A stretch of DNA of 64,000 nucleotides from JBEBSD01 sp040394475 (GCA_040394475.1 JBEBSD010000023.1:16035-80034), one strand, 5' to 3'. Numbered from the stretch's first letter, positions 25,958 through 37,400 are shown. The notes: generated by a model not told the origin, from the letters alone. Made by a program: numbers and translations.

Positions 25958-26308
25958 CTTTATCAAAGAAATAATTAGGTTAATACAGTAATTTAAAACC
26001 TGGGTTTTAACCGGAACTATCCACTTTCTATTAAAGAACATGTCAGCTAATCCGACCCGAAAGAACCGTCATTCAGCGCTTTCACGGCAGCGCTGCCGGC
26101 AATCGGCAGCTTTTTGTATTCAGGGGTACAAAGGCTGCCGGCGGCCGCATGCGGCCATTACCGGACCATTATCAGGGAGTAAACTGCAAGGAAGCAGGAA
26201 CTGCCGGACGCTGTAAACCAGGCGAAAAAATCACCCGGAACAACAGAAGAAGTACCAAAGGAATTATGGATTACACAAAATCAGTACTCATTAAAAAACG
26301 GACAGCTT
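25958..26308 (+). other. 5' leader region of the second susC
   Basis: No gene is supported here. A rightward frame at 26149-26427 overlaps the susC start and has no recognisable domain. The leader contains a short GC-rich structured part (AGCGCTGCCGGCAATCGGCAGC around 26090-26112). It also contains TCCGACCCGAAAGAACCGTC at 26051, which is also seen, slightly varied, at 20170 after the GH95 gene. Confidence 0.4.
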
Positions 26309-29300
26309 ATGAAATTAAAACAGCTACAAATCTTACTGTTCCTGGTCACGGCAGCCCTTACGCCGACGGGCTTACTGGCCCAGGAGACGGTTATCACCGG
26401 CTCCGTTACCGACAGGGAGTCTTCTGAAATATTACCGGGCGCTTCCATTGTCATTAAAGGAAGTAATGTGGCGACCATCTCCGACAAGGACGGCGCTTTT
26501 TCCATTCAGGTACCTTCTCCGAAAACAATCCTGGTCTTTTCCTATATCGGGTATGTCACCCGGGAAATTGAAGCGGGTAACGGACCGCTGACGGTGGCGC
26601 TGACAAGCGACGACAAAGGGCTTGAAGAGGTCATCATCGTCGGTTACGGCACGGAAAAAAGATCCAGGATCAACAGCGCTATTGTCGCAGTCGACATGAA
26701 AGAAGTGGAAGATTTGCCGGTAGGGAACCTGGGGGCGGCCATGGCGGGCCGCTTGCTGGGGGTTTCCGTGAGCGGCGGCATGGCGCGGCCCGGATCCGCT
26801 GCACAACTGGTAGTCCGGAATCCCACCTCGCTCGCTAAGGACGGCGGGAACAACAATCCGCTCTATGTGATCGACGATATCATCCAGGTAGGTACCGACG
26901 GCCGCTCCGACCCGTCGCTGTTCAACAGCCTCGACCCTTCCGAAGTGGAGAGCATCACGATTCTGAAAGACGCCAATGCCGCCATATACGGCTCGAGAGG
27001 CGCCAACGGGGTAGTGCTGGTCAAAACCAAAAGAGGCACTATCGGAAAGCCAAGGATTACCTACAGCGGCTCATACGCCATTAACGACGAAGCTTACCGG
27101 ACGAAAATGATGAGCGCCTATGACCTGGCCCGTTATATCAACATTGTCAACGGCCCCAACGGCGCCAACCAGACGTCGAGTCCGCAGGACTACTTTTTCA
27201 GTGACGACGAACTGGCGCATTTCAGGACCATCAACCACGACTGGCTGGATCAGGCCTGGAAGCCGGCCAGCAATACCCGGCATGCGATCAATGTGAGCGG
27301 CGGAGCAGAGCGCGCCACCTATTTTGCCAGCGTTGCCTACTATGGACAAACCGGCAATATCGGCAGGCTCGATTACGATAAATGGACCTACCGGGCAGGG
27401 GCCGATGTCAATGTGCTGACGGGACTGAAGGTAGGCCTGCAGGTATCCGGAAACCAGCAGGATGAAAAAAAGATCAACAGTAAAATCGGCGGTGAAAATG
27501 AAGAAAACGATTACATTAACCTGTTGATGGCGCCCCGCTACGTACCCACCTACATCGATGGACTGCCGGTACGCTTGCCCGGAAGCGGCAACAACCTGTC
27601 GGGGTATCATTTCTTCGAACTGGAAAAACTGAACAACCATACGGAGTACGTAGAGAATACCCTCACCATCAATGCCTATGCCGAGTATGACGTACCGTTT
27701 CTGAAAGGGTTAAAACTACGGGGCTCCTATGCGCGCAATGCCAGAACCAGCAGCGACTGGCGGATCGGATCGCCTTTTACCCTGTACAATTTCACCCGGC
27801 AGGGTGAAAACGGCCATATTTACGAAGGCGCTGCCAACCCGGTGGCCGTCCGGCTTCAGAATGATAACAGGGTGCGGTTTTCTTATGTAGAGAACAGGCT
27901 GGTGCAATACAATTTCACGGTCAACTACGGAACGAATTTCGGGCTGCACTCGCTGGATGCCTTCGCAACCGTGGAACGCAGCGAGGTAACCTCCAAACAG
28001 GGAGACGCCTGGAAAGAAGCGCCTTTGTCTTTTACCAACGGCCAGTTCAATACGGCATTCGGAGCCATCGACGGCCGGACATTTGCCTATGAGGCGGGAA
28101 ACCTCGGCTACGTGGGACGGCTGTCCTACGGGTACAGCAACAGGTACTCGGCCAGCCTGATGGTCCGGAGCGATGCCTCCACCAAATTTGCCCCTGAAAA
28201 CTACTGGGGTACCTTTTTCTCTGTCGGGCTGGGGTGGGAGATATCCAATGAAAAATTCTTTAAATCTGCTTTTACGGATTATCTCAAACTCCGGTATTCG
28301 GTCGGATTGCTCGGCAAAGACGACACGCAGCGATGGCAATGGCGGCAGCGCTACACATTCCAGAACGGGCAGGGTGCAGTGTTTGGGAATGACAACACCC
28401 CGGCCGGCATCGGTATGAAAATGGAAATATCTCCCAACCGCGCCGTGACCTGGAGTGATGAGCTCAAGCACAACGCCGGGATCGACGCCCGGTTTTTAAA
28501 CAACCGGCTCTCGCTTTCCCTTGACGGTTTCTACAATGTAGGACGCAATATGCTGATCGAAAAAACCGGAAATGTACCCGTTACCGTGGGAGGCAGCATC
28601 GCTTCCCAGAACTGGGCGGCAATGGATTTCTTCGGCTACGAAATCGGGCTGGGATGGAATGACCAGACCGGCCGCGGCTTTCATTATGGCGTCGATCTTC
28701 GTTTCTCATGGGCCGATAACAAGGTGCACCAGGGGAATTTCAACGATCAGGACATCAAATATCCCTGGAACCCGAAACCCGGAGAATCGGGTGACAACGG
28801 TAAATGGGGATATGAATACCTGGGTATGTTCAAAACCCAGGAAGCCATCGATACCTATATTGCCGAATACGGAATCACGCAAATGCATGGGGTAAACGCC
28901 TCCGATTTCAAGCCCGGCATGCTGTATTATGCCGACATCAGAGGAAGCCTGCAAGCCGACGGCACCTTCGCCGGGCCTGACGGCATCATCGACAATAATG
29001 ACCAGGTGCAGCTGGTCAGAAAAAGCTCCAATCGCTATGGCTTTGGGACCACACTCAAAGCGGGCTATAAAGGGCTGAGCCTTAACGTGGTAATTGCCGG
29101 GTCGTTTGGCGGCTGGGCCGAAATAGATGCCAGGGGCGTACTCCAGCGGAACATCCAGAGCCTTTTCCAAAACGGCCCTGCCTACTGGTCGGGTATTTAC
29201 GACCCGGAGCTCAATCCCGACGGCCAGTACCCGAACCCGTTTTGGGGCGCTGTCAGCACAACCCCCGTTTCCCAGTTCTGGCAGGTCAGCGCCTTCAGGA

Positions 29301-29503
29301 TGCGTGTCGTAAATGCTAACCTTACCTACACGCTCCCCAAAACGTGGAGCGAAGCGGTCAAGATGAGCAGCGCCCGGATCGTGCTTTCGGCGCTGAACCC
29401 GTTGAACTTATACAACCCTTACACCTATAAGGATTCCCAGGGCTCCTGGAACACCTATCCGGTACTCAAGACGTTTTCACTGGGCGTAAACGCGTCGTTT
29501 TAA
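26309..29503 (+). CDS. SusC/RagA family TonB-dependent outer-membrane transporter (pair 2)
   Basis: A 1,064-residue transporter with signal peptide (FLVTAALTPTGLLAQ), a carboxypeptidase-regulatory-like domain (TGSVTDRESSEILPGASIVI), the plug (IIVGYGTEKRSRINSAIVAV, ITILKDANAAIYGSRGANG) and a barrel ending KTFSLGVNASF. The first 105 residues closely resemble those of pair 1, so the two pairs may be duplicates that diverged in the barrel. The stop TAA shares its last base with a possible ATG of the SusD partner, so the pair is translationally linked. It is driven by promoter block C. Confidence 0.96.
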   Translation: MKLKQLQILLFLVTAALTPTGLLAQETVITGSVTDRESSEILPGASIVIKGSNVATISDKDGAFSIQVPSPKTILVFSYIGYVTREIEAGNGPLTVALTSDDKGLEEVIIVGYGTEKRSRINSAIVAVDMKEVEDLPVGNLGAAMAGRLLGVSVSGGMARPGSAAQLVVRNPTSLAKDGGNNNPLYVIDDIIQVGTDGRSDPSLFNSLDPSEVESITILKDANAAIYGSRGANGVVLVKTKRGTIGKPRITYSGSYAINDEAYRTKMMSAYDLARYINIVNGPNGANQTSSPQDYFFSDDELAHFRTINHDWLDQAWKPASNTRHAINVSGGAERATYFASVAYYGQTGNIGRLDYDKWTYRAGADVNVLTGLKVGLQVSGNQQDEKKINSKIGGENEENDYINLLMAPRYVPTYIDGLPVRLPGSGNNLSGYHFFELEKLNNHTEYVENTLTINAYAEYDVPFLKGLKLRGSYARNARTSSDWRIGSPFTLYNFTRQGENGHIYEGAANPVAVRLQNDNRVRFSYVENRLVQYNFTVNYGTNFGLHSLDAFATVERSEVTSKQGDAWKEAPLSFTNGQFNTAFGAIDGRTFAYEAGNLGYVGRLSYGYSNRYSASLMVRSDASTKFAPENYWGTFFSVGLGWEISNEKFFKSAFTDYLKLRYSVGLLGKDDTQRWQWRQRYTFQNGQGAVFGNDNTPAGIGMKMEISPNRAVTWSDELKHNAGIDARFLNNRLSLSLDGFYNVGRNMLIEKTGNVPVTVGGSIASQNWAAMDFFGYEIGLGWNDQTGRGFHYGVDLRFSWADNKVHQGNFNDQDIKYPWNPKPGESGDNGKWGYEYLGMFKTQEAIDTYIAEYGITQMHGVNASDFKPGMLYYADIRGSLQADGTFAGPDGIIDNNDQVQLVRKSSNRYGFGTTLKAGYKGLSLNVVIAGSFGGWAEIDARGVLQRNIQSLFQNGPAYWSGIYDPELNPDGQYPNPFWGAVSTTPVSQFWQVSAFRMRVVNANLTYTLPKTWSEAVKMSSARIVLSALNPLNLYNPYTYKDSQGSWNTYPVLKTFSLGVNASF

Positions 29504-29535
29504 TGATCATCAGACTTTCAAAAATCCGAATCGAT

Positions 29536-31557
29536 ATGAAAATCATACAAATAACTATCCGGTTGCTGATTCTGACGGCCATTGTAACGGGATGCAGTGA
29601 CCAGTTTTTGCAGGAAAAGCGGGATATGACCGGGGTCAACGAACAGGTATTCAGCGATCCCCAGGTGGCTGAGGCGTACGTCAATTACATTTACCGGCTG
29701 TTCCAGCCTGTCGACAATACCAATGCATTTATACGGCAGCAAACCAGCAACAACGGCGGGTACGGCGATATCTATACCAAAACTACCGACGAACTGGCCG
29801 GGCAAACCGATTTTAACCGGACCTGGGCCGGCATAGCCATCAACCAAAACCACGCAAACCAGTATTTTGGTCAACGAATGCTCCCCAGTGTTGCGAATAA
29901 TTCTTGGACGCGGCTGAAGCAGATCAACCAGTTCCTGGATCAGATTGACCACCACGGACTTTCCGGGGAGGTTACCGGACCGTTGAAAGGACAAATGTTG
30001 TTCTGGCGCGCCTGGCAATACTTTGAATTGCTGCGCTTATACGGCGGTGTCCCCTTGGTCCTGCACGCACAGGACCCCATTGCGGAGGAAGGAGATACTT
30101 CCCTGGAGGTGCCCAGGAGCACTTCGGCGGAAACGGTAGCCCAGATTGTAAAAGATCTCGACGACGCTGTGGCCATGCTGCCCGGCAGATGGAATACCGC
30201 CAATTGGGGGCGGATCACCAGCGGCGGGGCGGCCGCGCTGAAGGGACGGGTGCTGCTTACATGGGCAAGTCCGCTGTTCAACAGAAATGACGATATCTCC
30301 CGCTGGCAACAGGCATATGACGCCAACCTGGCGGCAAAAGACCTGTTGGAAGCCAATGGGTACGGGTTGTTCACTACAGGCGGGAAGGAAGACGGAACCG
30401 CATGGGGAAACATGTGGTTCCAGGAAACCGACAACCCCGAAGGAGTGCTGGTATGGGTTTTCAACAAAGTGACCTCCGACCAGGTGCAGCGGAACAACGG
30501 CCATGAGAACGAGGCGCGGTCGAGAACGGCCGGCGGCGGCGGTTCGCTGGCGCCCACCAAACAGATCGTCGATGCCTTCCCGATGAAGGATGGCAAAGCC
30601 CCCGGCGACCCGACGTCGGAATACACGTTCGATCCCCAAAAGTTTTATAAAAACAGGGATCCGCGGTTCTACAAAACATTTGCGTACAATGGCGCTCAAT
30701 GGCCATACGGCGGAAATCCTGCCTTCAGACAGTGGACCTATCAGTGGTTTACCAATGAGTCGGCAGTCAATCCCAACCGGAGTACTGAAACTGCAGGAGC
30801 AAACGGGTCGGGTATTTACCTTCGGAAGGCTACCAACCCGGCTACGGCACAAGCCGATTTTGTTTTCAGCGGTACGGACTTTATGGAACTCCGCTTTGCA
30901 GAAGTCATCCTGAACCTGGCCGAATCCGCTATTGGCGCCAACAAGTTTTCGGAAGGGCTGGAAGGCATTAAGCTTATCCGCGAAAGAGCGGGGATCGAAA
31001 ACGCAGACGGTCACTATGGCCTGAGCGCTGCCGCCGGTCACCGTGACCAATTGTTTGCTGCCGTCCTCAACGAAAGGAAAGTGGAGTTTGCCTACGAGGG
31101 AAAAAGATTCTGGGATTTGCGCCGGTGGCTGTTGTTTACGGATGAATTCGGTACCACTGCCCGCCTGGGGATCCCACCGCTGAACGGTACGCGCCGTACG
31201 GGTTACTGGATCTATGTAAAAGATACCGCCGGCAACAAATACATTGGCGCCAACGACCCTCTACTGCTGGAAAGCAGTGGGGAAGCTCCGGTGGCAGAAC
31301 GGGAGCCGCTGACCTTTCCGGAGGGCATCGCCAACCAGGAAGAATACCTGGATTATTTATACGATACGCATTTTGAAATCATCGAAAAAGACGACCTGGA
31401 TCCGACCAGCCCCGCCGATTGGGTTTTTACCTGGTATAAAGAATACTATTTCTTCGGCTTGCACCAGGAAATATTAAGCGGGAGCCCCTATTTAAAACAA
31501 ACCAAGGACTGGCCGGACTTAACAGGTGCACCCGGCACATTCGACCCGTTACAATAA
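29536..31557 (+). CDS. SusD/RagB family glycan-binding lipoprotein (pair 2)
   Basis: A large SusD protein, 673 residues from the ATG at 29536, against about 500-600 for many relatives. The lipoprotein signal LLILTAIVTGC ends at the lipid cysteine; a start at 29503 in the same frame would add 11 residues and overlap susC by one base. Family landmarks are KGQMLFWRAWQYFELLRLYGG and NERKVEFAYEGKRFWDLRRW. The extra length lies mainly in the C-terminal third (residues about 540-650). It partners the SusC just upstream. A long hairpin begins 18 bases after the stop. Confidence 0.95.
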   Translation: MKIIQITIRLLILTAIVTGCSDQFLQEKRDMTGVNEQVFSDPQVAEAYVNYIYRLFQPVDNTNAFIRQQTSNNGGYGDIYTKTTDELAGQTDFNRTWAGIAINQNHANQYFGQRMLPSVANNSWTRLKQINQFLDQIDHHGLSGEVTGPLKGQMLFWRAWQYFELLRLYGGVPLVLHAQDPIAEEGDTSLEVPRSTSAETVAQIVKDLDDAVAMLPGRWNTANWGRITSGGAAALKGRVLLTWASPLFNRNDDISRWQQAYDANLAAKDLLEANGYGLFTTGGKEDGTAWGNMWFQETDNPEGVLVWVFNKVTSDQVQRNNGHENEARSRTAGGGGSLAPTKQIVDAFPMKDGKAPGDPTSEYTFDPQKFYKNRDPRFYKTFAYNGAQWPYGGNPAFRQWTYQWFTNESAVNPNRSTETAGANGSGIYLRKATNPATAQADFVFSGTDFMELRFAEVILNLAESAIGANKFSEGLEGIKLIRERAGIENADGHYGLSAAAGHRDQLFAAVLNERKVEFAYEGKRFWDLRRWLLFTDEFGTTARLGIPPLNGTRRTGYWIYVKDTAGNKYIGANDPLLLESSGEAPVAEREPLTFPEGIANQEEYLDYLYDTHFEIIEKDDLDPTSPADWVFTWYKEYYFFGLHQEILSGSPYLKQTKDWPDLTGAPGTFDPLQ

Positions 31558-31574
31558 ACACCGGTGGGATACCC

Positions 31575-31632
31575 GGGCGCTGATCTTTCCGGATGTGCTA
31601 TGCATGCTGTACACATCCGGAAAGATTAGCCC
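31575..31632. terminator. Long hairpin after susD (pair 2)
   Basis: ATCTTTCCGGATGTG (31583-31597) and CACATCCGGAAAGAT (31612-31626) form a perfect 15-bp stem with a 14-base loop. It can be extended by GGG..CT / AG..CCC outside. No U tract follows, so it looks more like an mRNA end-stabiliser or processing site than an intrinsic terminator. It separates the susCD genes from the hydrolases downstream. Confidence 0.7.
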
Positions 31633-31649
31633 GATAAGTTATTGAATTA

Positions 31650-32762
31650 ATGCCACTTATGAAAACGCTAGGATTGCTGTTATTGTCAACGTTCCTGCTG
31701 CCGGGTTGCAACACCCGGCATGCCAGAGTCGTTTCTGCAGATAAAATGCAGGAAATCTTTGAGGAGATCAGAACACCCTATAAATATGGGTTGGTGAAAG
31801 TGCCGGAAGACGACTCAAAGAAAGTCGACTGTCCGAGTATTTTCAGAGCAGACGGCAAATGGCATATGACCTATCTTGTTTTTGACGGACGTGGTTACGA
31901 AACCTGGCTGGCCAAGAGCGACAACCTGCTGGAGTGGGAAGACCAGGGCAGGATCCTGTCATTTTCGGACACAGCGCATTGGGATGGCAACCAAAAAGCC
32001 GGGTACGTGGCCCTCCAGGACCATGAATGGGGCGGAAGCTATCAGTTGAACCGTTTTGACGACAGCTACTGGATGTCTTATTTCGGCGGGCCTGCCAGCG
32101 GTTACGAGCGCGGGGACCTGGCTATCGGCATTGCCCGTACAACCGGAGACCCCGCGACGCCGCATGAATGGAACCGGCTGGACAAGCCCGTTCTTACGGC
32201 GCTGGACGATGATGCCCGCTGGTGGGACAACCGTAAGATTTTCAAAAGCTCCGTTATCTGGGATCAGGAAAAAACCACCGGCTATCCCTTTGTGATGTAC
32301 TACAATGCCAATGGCGATTCGGCTGAGAACAATCTGAAAACCCGATGGTTTGAACGCATCGGTATGGCCGTTTCAGATGACATGGTCCACTGGCGACGGT
32401 TTGGTGAACAGCCTGTCGTCCACCATCCCGCAGGTATTACCGGAGACGCCGTTGTGCAGAAGATAGGCGATGTATGGGTAATGTTTTACTTCGGCGCTTT
32501 CTGGGAAAACAAAGAGGGCGGATTCAACCGGTTTGCCTGTTCCTATGACCTGGTTAACTGGACAGATTGGGAGGGCGGGGACCTGATCGCACCATCGGAA
32601 GCCTACGATAGCAAATTTGCCCATAAATCCTTCGTAATCAAGCACGAAGGCACGGTATACCATTTCTACTGCGCTGTCAATGATAAGGACCAGCGGGGGA
32701 TCGCCCTGGCGACTTCCAGGGATATGGGGAAGAGCACACGCCATTTTGCGATCGCACCGTAA
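31650..32762 (+). CDS. Exported beta-propeller glycosidase-like lipoprotein (GH43-clan fold)
   Basis: A 370-residue lipoprotein (LLLLSTFLLPGC) with repeated short beta-blade motifs such as CPSIFRADGKWHMTYLVFDG, YWMSYFGGPASGYERGDLAI and KIGDVWVMFYFGAFWEN. This pattern is typical of five-bladed propeller glycosidases of the GH43/GH32/GH130 type. The Asp in KKVDCPSIF is the best candidate for the catalytic residue at the propeller centre. It probably trims pectin side chains in the periplasm or at the surface. A second ATG at 31659 is possible. The exact family is uncertain. Confidence 0.8.
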   Translation: MPLMKTLGLLLLSTFLLPGCNTRHARVVSADKMQEIFEEIRTPYKYGLVKVPEDDSKKVDCPSIFRADGKWHMTYLVFDGRGYETWLAKSDNLLEWEDQGRILSFSDTAHWDGNQKAGYVALQDHEWGGSYQLNRFDDSYWMSYFGGPASGYERGDLAIGIARTTGDPATPHEWNRLDKPVLTALDDDARWWDNRKIFKSSVIWDQEKTTGYPFVMYYNANGDSAENNLKTRWFERIGMAVSDDMVHWRRFGEQPVVHHPAGITGDAVVQKIGDVWVMFYFGAFWENKEGGFNRFACSYDLVNWTDWEGGDLIAPSEAYDSKFAHKSFVIKHEGTVYHFYCAVNDKDQRGIALATSRDMGKSTRHFAIAP

Positions 32763-32813
32763 TGTCCTTAAAATCTTGTCAATTAAATCATTTGAAAACT
32801 AACACTTGAAAAC

Positions 32814-34454
32814 ATGTGCCTGATTAAAAGAATCTTATTGCTGGCCCTGGCGCCGGTTATTTCGTTTGCACAATATCCTAAAATAACTTCCGATGTACAG
32901 CGGGCTTCCGACTCCCTGCTGCTGGCAGCCCGTACCCATTCCGACTCCGCCTGGGCTGTCGCCTACCCTGTTGTATTGCAGGAAGCGAAACAGGGACGTC
33001 CCTATATTCCATGGGCATCGCGCTACGATGAGCTTCCTCATGCCGAAATCCCCGCATTCCCCGGCGCGGAAGGGGGCGGCAAATACAGCTTCGGGGGCAG
33101 AGGAGGCCAGGTGCTGGTAGTGACCAACCTCAACGATTCGGGGCCGGGCAGTCTGCGCTGGGCCTGTGAACAGGGAGGCGCCCGGGTGATTGTTTTCAAC
33201 GTAGCCGGTATTATCCGGCTGACAACCCCGCTTATTATCCGTGCCCCGTACATCACCATTGCCGGGCAAACGGCTCCGGGCGACGGCGTCTGTGTGGCAG
33301 GAGAGGCCGTCTGGATCAATACGCATGACGTTGTTATCCGCTACATGCGGTTCAGACGGGGTGAAACCTGGGTAGGAAGGCGGGACGACGCCATTGGCGG
33401 CAATCCCATCGGCAACATTATGATCGACCATGTAAGCGCTTCCTGGGGACTGGATGAAAACATGAGCATGTACCGCCATATGTACAACGACAGCACCGGG
33501 AAAACAGAAGATAAATTCGGAACGGTCAACATCACCATTCAAAATTCCATTTTCAGTGAAGCCCTGGATACTTATAACCACTCCTTCGGGAGTACGCTTG
33601 GTGGCGAAAATTGTACGTTTATGCGGAATCTCTGGGCTAACAACGCCGGGCGCAATCCCTCCATCGGCTGGAACGGCGTTTTCAACTTCGCCAACAACGT
33701 CCTGTTCAACTGGGTACACCGTTCCATTGACGGCGGTGACTACCGGGCCCAGTACAACATTATCAACAACTATTTTCAGCCCGGTCCCGCCACCCCCAAA
33801 AACCAGGTGGGCCACCGGATCCTGAAGCCTGAAAGCGGCAGGAGCAAACTGGGCTACCGGGTGTACGGCCGCGCCCACGTGGCCGGAAATATCATGGAAG
33901 GCTATCCCGAAATAACCCGTGATAACTGGAACGGCGGAGTGCAGATTGAAAACGGCAGCGATGCCGGGGAATACAAAGCATCCATCAAGTGGGACAAGCC
34001 GCTTATAATGCCCAAAATCACGTTGCTGGAAGCCGGCGAGGCAAGAGCGTATGTCCTGGCAAATGCAGGAGCCACCCTTCCGAAGCGCGACGCGGTAGAC
34101 CTCCGGATCGTGGAACAGGTCCGTACCGGAAAAATAAACCCGCTGCCGGACGTAACACTTCCGGAAAATGAATTCCAGCACCGTCGCTTACCCAGGGATT
34201 CCTATAAAATCGGTATTATTACAGCCATATCACAGGTTGGCGGTTATCCGGAATACAAGGGCGTGCCCTATAAAGACAGTGATCATGACGGCATTCCCGA
34301 CGAATGGGAAACCAAAAACGGCCTTAATCCCAACGATCCGACCGATTCGGCCAAAGCTTCCGGGAGCAACAGCGGGTATACCAATATTGAAGATTTTCTG
34401 AACAGCGTGGTCGAACTGGACAAGGTCGTGCCGAACAACGGATCGGGCCGGTAA
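32814..34454 (+). CDS. Exported pectate lyase (polysaccharide lyase family 1-like)
   Basis: A 546-residue secreted lyase. The signal peptide ends near SFAQ, and a parallel beta-helix begins with IPAFPGAEGGGKYSFGGRGG. The family pattern continues with VTNLNDSGPGSLRWAC, ITIAGQTAPGDGVCV, VVIRYMRFRRG and IMIDHVSASWGLDENMS, which supply the calcium-binding acidic residues and the basic residues used in beta-elimination. The C-terminus has a calcium-loop segment, DSDHDGIPDEWETKNGLNP, as in thrombospondin type 3 or dockerin-like repeats. It should cleave homogalacturonan or pectate and is the clearest sign that the locus targets pectin. Confidence 0.9.
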   Translation: MCLIKRILLLALAPVISFAQYPKITSDVQRASDSLLLAARTHSDSAWAVAYPVVLQEAKQGRPYIPWASRYDELPHAEIPAFPGAEGGGKYSFGGRGGQVLVVTNLNDSGPGSLRWACEQGGARVIVFNVAGIIRLTTPLIIRAPYITIAGQTAPGDGVCVAGEAVWINTHDVVIRYMRFRRGETWVGRRDDAIGGNPIGNIMIDHVSASWGLDENMSMYRHMYNDSTGKTEDKFGTVNITIQNSIFSEALDTYNHSFGSTLGGENCTFMRNLWANNAGRNPSIGWNGVFNFANNVLFNWVHRSIDGGDYRAQYNIINNYFQPGPATPKNQVGHRILKPESGRSKLGYRVYGRAHVAGNIMEGYPEITRDNWNGGVQIENGSDAGEYKASIKWDKPLIMPKITLLEAGEARAYVLANAGATLPKRDAVDLRIVEQVRTGKINPLPDVTLPENEFQHRRLPRDSYKIGIITAISQVGGYPEYKGVPYKDSDHDGIPDEWETKNGLNPNDPTDSAKASGSNSGYTNIEDFLNSVVELDKVVPNNGSGR

Positions 34455-34479
34455 CCAGTCAACAAAACCTATCGTAACC

Positions 34480-37400
34480 TTGGGAGTATTAAAAGTCATT
34501 TGCACAGTTGCCGTTTGCGGAAGTACCTATTTTGCGGGATGCCCGGCCCAGACCGTTATGCCGTTGGCACACGACGACGGTAAACTGGTTTATTCTCCCG
34601 ATTCCCTCGGAAACCGTATCCCCGATTTCTCTTACTGCGGCTATAAAGCCTCCGAAGCGCCTGTCCCAATGGCGCCGGTCAGGGTTACGGTGCCTGCGCG
34701 GGCGGGAGACGCTACTCACCGGATTCAGGCCGCTATCGATTACGTGAGTCGTTTGCCGGAGGATCACCGGGGGCTCCGGGGAGCGGTGCTGCTTCAAAAA
34801 GGGACGCACACCGTAAACGGCAGCCTGCATCTCCACACTTCGGGCGTCGTCCTGAGGGGAAGCGGAACCGACGACGCGGGCACGGTCTTGCTGGGAGCGG
34901 GGCAGGACCGGACAACCCTGGTGCGGGTAGCCGGGCAACCCGCCGCGACAACGGGAGCTTCCTTTTCTGTGGCCAATGCCTACGTCCCTGTCAATGCTGC
35001 CGCGCTTGACCTGAAAGGCCCCCACCCCATTCAGCCCGGCGACAGGGTGGCTATCCGGCGTCCCGCCACAAAAGAGTGGATCGACGCATTGGGAACTGCC
35101 CATTTCGGCGGCGGGATTACCTCCCTCGGCTGGAAGCCCGACAGGCAGCATCTCGAATGGCGACGGACCGTAACCGCGGTGAACGGCGCTGCACTGACCC
35201 TCGATGCGCCGCTTACGACCGCCCTGGACCAACGATTTGGCGGCGCCACCGTTGTCCGCTATGATGCAAAAGGAGTGATTGCCAACTGCGGAGTCGAAAA
35301 CATGCGCATGGTGAGCGAATACGATCCGGGTAATCCTAAAGATGAGGCGCACCGCTGGATGGCCATCAGTATTGATCATGCATCCGATGCCTGGGTCAGA
35401 CAGGTAGTGTTCCATCATTTCGCCGGAAGCGCCGTTGCGGTGTACGGCAATGCCTCGCGCATAACGGTAGAAGACTGCATTTCACAATACCCTGTTTCGG
35501 AAATCGGCGGACAGCGTCGTATCACTTTTTTCACCGAGGGCCAGCAGACACTTTTTCAACGGTGCTATGCCGAAGAGGGGATCCATGATTTTGCCACAGG
35601 GTTTTGTGCGCCCGGCCCTAACGCATTTGTACAGTGTACCGCAGTCCGGTCCAACGGATTCAGCGGGGGACTTGACAGCTGGGCCTCCGGTGTACTCTAC
35701 GACCTGGTTACCATCGACGGCAACGCCCTGCGGCTTGCTGACCGGGGACAGGACGGACAGGGCGCCGGCTGGGCTGCCGCCAACAGTGTCTTATGGAATT
35801 GCAGCGCTTCGGTCATTGCCTGCGAGCAGCCCCCTACCGCACAAAACTGGGCATTCGGCAGCTGGGGACAGTTTACCGGAAACGGTTTCTGGAGCAGCTC
35901 CAATCAATACGTCAAACCGCTGAGCCTCTATTACGGGCAGCTTTCCCGGAGAGGCGTGGCGTTGCCCGATCCGTTCCCGCTGATGAAAACAGCAACGGAG
36001 GCCAGCAGCAGTCCTTCTGCAGCCGTTGCCCTGGAACTGACCCGGCAGGCCGGAAGCGCTTCCCCCTCGCTGCAGGAATTTATCCGTACAGCCGGCAGCA
36101 GGCAGCCTGTTTCTCTGGAGGCATCCGGTGTCAGCAGCATTGATGCAATCGGAGTAGCCCCTGTACCGGCAAAGCGGCAGTCGCCTCCCCTGCAAGTGGT
36201 CAACGGCCGGCTGATCCGGGGGAACATGCTGCTGACAGGCAACAGCCACAGCGTACCCTGGTGGAATGGCAGCGCCAAAACCTATGCCCTGGCAGGAGCC
36301 CTTCCCGCCCTCACACGATTTGTGCCGGGAAAAGAAGGCGCAGGACTGACCGATAACCTGAACGACCTGGCAGACTGGATGGTCCGGAATCATACGGTGG
36401 CCATACGGCACAACCACGGCCTCTGGTACGACCGGCGGCGGGACGACCATGCGCGCGTCAGGCGAATGGACGGGGAGGTATGGCCGCCTTTTTATGAACT
36501 TCCCTTTGCACGCAGCGGCCAGGGAACGGCATGGGACGGTATGAGCCGGTATGACCTGACGCGGTACAATCCCTGGTATTGGAACCGGCTCAGGCAATTT
36601 GCCGGGCTTGCTGATGAAAGAAGCCTGGTGCTTGTCCATCAGCACTATTTTCAGCACAATGTACTGGAGGCCGGAGCCCATTATGCTGACTTCCCCTGGC
36701 GTCCCGCCAACACGATCAACGATACCGGATTTCCCGAACCCCCGCCATATGCCGGTGACAAGCGTATTTTTCTTGCCGAACAATTTTATGATACGGCGCA
36801 TGCCCTCCGGCGGGAGCTCCACCGGAACTACATACGCCAGTGCCTGGACAACTTCAAAGAAAACAACGGCGTACTGCACCTGATCGGCGAAGAATATACC
36901 GGCCCTTTACACTTTGTGCAGTTCTGGCTGAACACGATCCGGGAATGGACGCAGGAAACGGGGATAAAGCCGTTGATTGGTCTTAGTGTTACGAAAGACG
37001 TACAAGACGCTATTCTGAACGATCCGGCCTACGCATCGCTGATAGACGTGATCGAAATAAGGTATTGGCACTACCAGTCCGACGGGGAAGTCTATGCGCC
37101 CCGGGGCGGGGAAAACCTGGCTCCCCGGCAGCATGCCAGACTGCTCAAGCCCAAAGCTTCCTCGGCAGAGCAGGTCTACCGGGCTGTGTCGGAATACCGG
37201 CAGCGCTATCCGGATAAGGCTGTGCTCTATACGGCCGGCGGTTGGGAAAAAAACGGGTGGGCAATACTGATGGCCGGCGGGTCGCTGCCCAATGTAGCCT
37301 CCATGGCAATCCTGGAAGAAGTAAAGGAAATGCGCCGCGTAAAGAGCGGTCCTGGTCAATGGGTGTTGCGCAGCGATGCAACGGGAAATGTCCTGGTATA

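Noticed and set aside
32835..34181. Leftward open frame (448 codons) opposite the pectate lyase gene
   Set aside because: Same reasoning: no domain, fully antisense to a well-supported enzyme.
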